A stretch of DNA of 13,570 nucleotides. It comes from JAJZMF01 sp035702845. Lineage in GTDB: Bacteria; Actinomycetota; Acidimicrobiia; Acidimicrobiales; Palsa-688. Below are positions 13,072 through 13,570 of this stretch, piece after piece. Location of the stretch: positions 1-13,570 of the forward strand of contig DASSZK010000092.1 in assembly GCA_035702845.1 (NCBI GenBank). The letters are read 5' to 3'. The notes below the pieces were generated by a model that saw only the letters and a program-made list of their open reading frames with translations, made no database searches and was not told the DNA's origin. Positions within the stretch are counted from its first letter, which is position 1. Each line of letters starts with the position of its first letter. Both the position numbers and the translations under genes were made by a program.

Positions 13072-13568
13072 GCGAGGCACTTCACGGCCTGGTCGAGCAC
13101 AAACTGAGGCGCGCTTCCCAGCGCTACACCCAGAGCCGTCGCCAGCTCGTCGAGGTGCTTGCCGGCGCCGGTCACCCTGTCAGCATCGAAGACATTGCCA
13201 TTCAGGCGCCTCGGCTACCCAGGAGCTCCGCTTACCGGAACCTCGTGGACCTGGAGCTGGCGGGCATCGTGCGCCGGGTCGCGGCCAATGACGACTACTC
13301 CCGTTACGAGCTGGCCGAAGACATCACAGAGCACCACCACCACCTGGTATGCACCCGGTGCGGCCGTGTCCTCGACGTCACGCCACCAGCCGGTTTTGAG
13401 ACGTCGATGGCCGGTTACCTCGACGCAGTACTCGCCGTCAGCGGTTTCAGGGCCGCCGACCACCGCCTGGACGTGTTCGGCACCTGCGCCGCATGCCTCC
13501 AATCCGGGGAGGACGCATGCCGCCAAGCCGGAGAGGACGAGCCTGGCCCCCAAGAGGCTCTCATATGA
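13068..13568 (+). CDS. Fur-family metal-responsive repressor (probably Zur-like)
   Basis: This 166-residue protein has the two Fur domains. The N-terminal winged helix carries the recognition region LPRSSAYRNLVDLELAGIVRRV (about 50-71). The C-terminal dimerisation domain has the HHHHLVCTRCG block (His89-92, Cys95, Cys98) and FGTCAAC (Cys140, Cys143). The two CxxC pairs form a structural zinc site, and the His cluster contributes to the sensing site. Placement at the end of a metal-import operon that begins with a Fur/Zur-type box suggests autogenous repression with zinc as corepressor; manganese or iron cannot be excluded. I chose GTG 13068, which overlaps the permease stop as GTGA and has AGGAG ten bases upstream; GTG 13059 would sit on top of that site. 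Confidence 0.92.
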   Translation: MSEALHGLVEHKLRRASQRYTQSRRQLVEVLAGAGHPVSIEDIAIQAPRLPRSSAYRNLVDLELAGIVRRVAANDDYSRYELAEDITEHHHHLVCTRCGRVLDVTPPAGFETSMAGYLDAVLAVSGFRAADHRLDVFGTCAACLQSGEDACRQAGEDEPGPQEALI

Positions 13569-13570
13569 CG
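13565..13570 (+). CDS. Probable start of a further operon gene, cut by the window edge
   Basis: ATG at 13565 overlaps the regulator's TGA as ATGA, and GAGG at 13554-13557 lies seven bases upstream. The same overlap style joins the other genes of this operon. Only two codons are visible, so no product can be named. Confidence 0.4.

Overview
The window is high-GC, gene-dense bacterial DNA. Several signs point to an actinomycete: a DUF4235 protein, a secreted TAP-like hydrolase, frequent GTG/TTG starts, start codons placed at the expected transcription start (leaderless type), and a PAS/GAF/SpoIIE/HATPase signalling protein. The long runs of Thr in one secreted protein suggest the class Acidimicrobiia, but this is inference from composition, not a phylogenetic result.

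Layout. On the + strand at the left are the 3' part of a TAP-like secreted hydrolase (to 674), a small DUF4235 protein (826-1086) and a large partner-switching phosphatase/kinase (1167-3332). Facing them is a run of six minus-strand genes. In transcription order (right to left) these are a diacylglycerol-kinase-family enzyme (9157-8153), a pirin (8056-7037), a ROK-family regulator (6858-5554), two adjacent diverged paralogous exported proteins (5473-4613 and 4602-3907), and the mechanosensitive channel MscL (3836-3384). From 9266 to the right end runs a compact + strand metal-uptake operon: solute-binding protein, ATPase, two different permeases and a Fur-family regulator. Three junctions are 4-base stop/start overlaps, and the second permease follows the first within a few bases. 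A further gene probably starts at 13565 and leaves the window.

How it works together. The metal operon looks self-contained. A Fur/Zur-type inverted repeat lies at -33 to -19 of the first gene, whose ATG sits where transcription should start, and the last visible complete gene encodes a Fur-family repressor. This fits a negative-feedback circuit for zinc (or manganese) import. The ROK gene has a good sigma-70 promoter (TTGACA-17-TACTTT) flanked by two inverted copies of a TCGTAAG/GTTAGTTG element, a candidate autoregulatory operator pair. mscL has its Shine-Dalgarno in a small hairpin, and its true start is ATG 3836 rather than the GTG nine bases upstream.

I found no CRISPR array, insertion sequence, tRNA, rRNA or recognisable defence system. 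No non-genic stretch exceeds 300 bases; the longest, 6859-7036, is packed with regulatory-looking elements. The most interesting signals are regulatory (ROK operator pair, twin palindromes, leaderless metal operon with Fur-type box, SD hairpin) plus the uncharacterised exported paralog pair.
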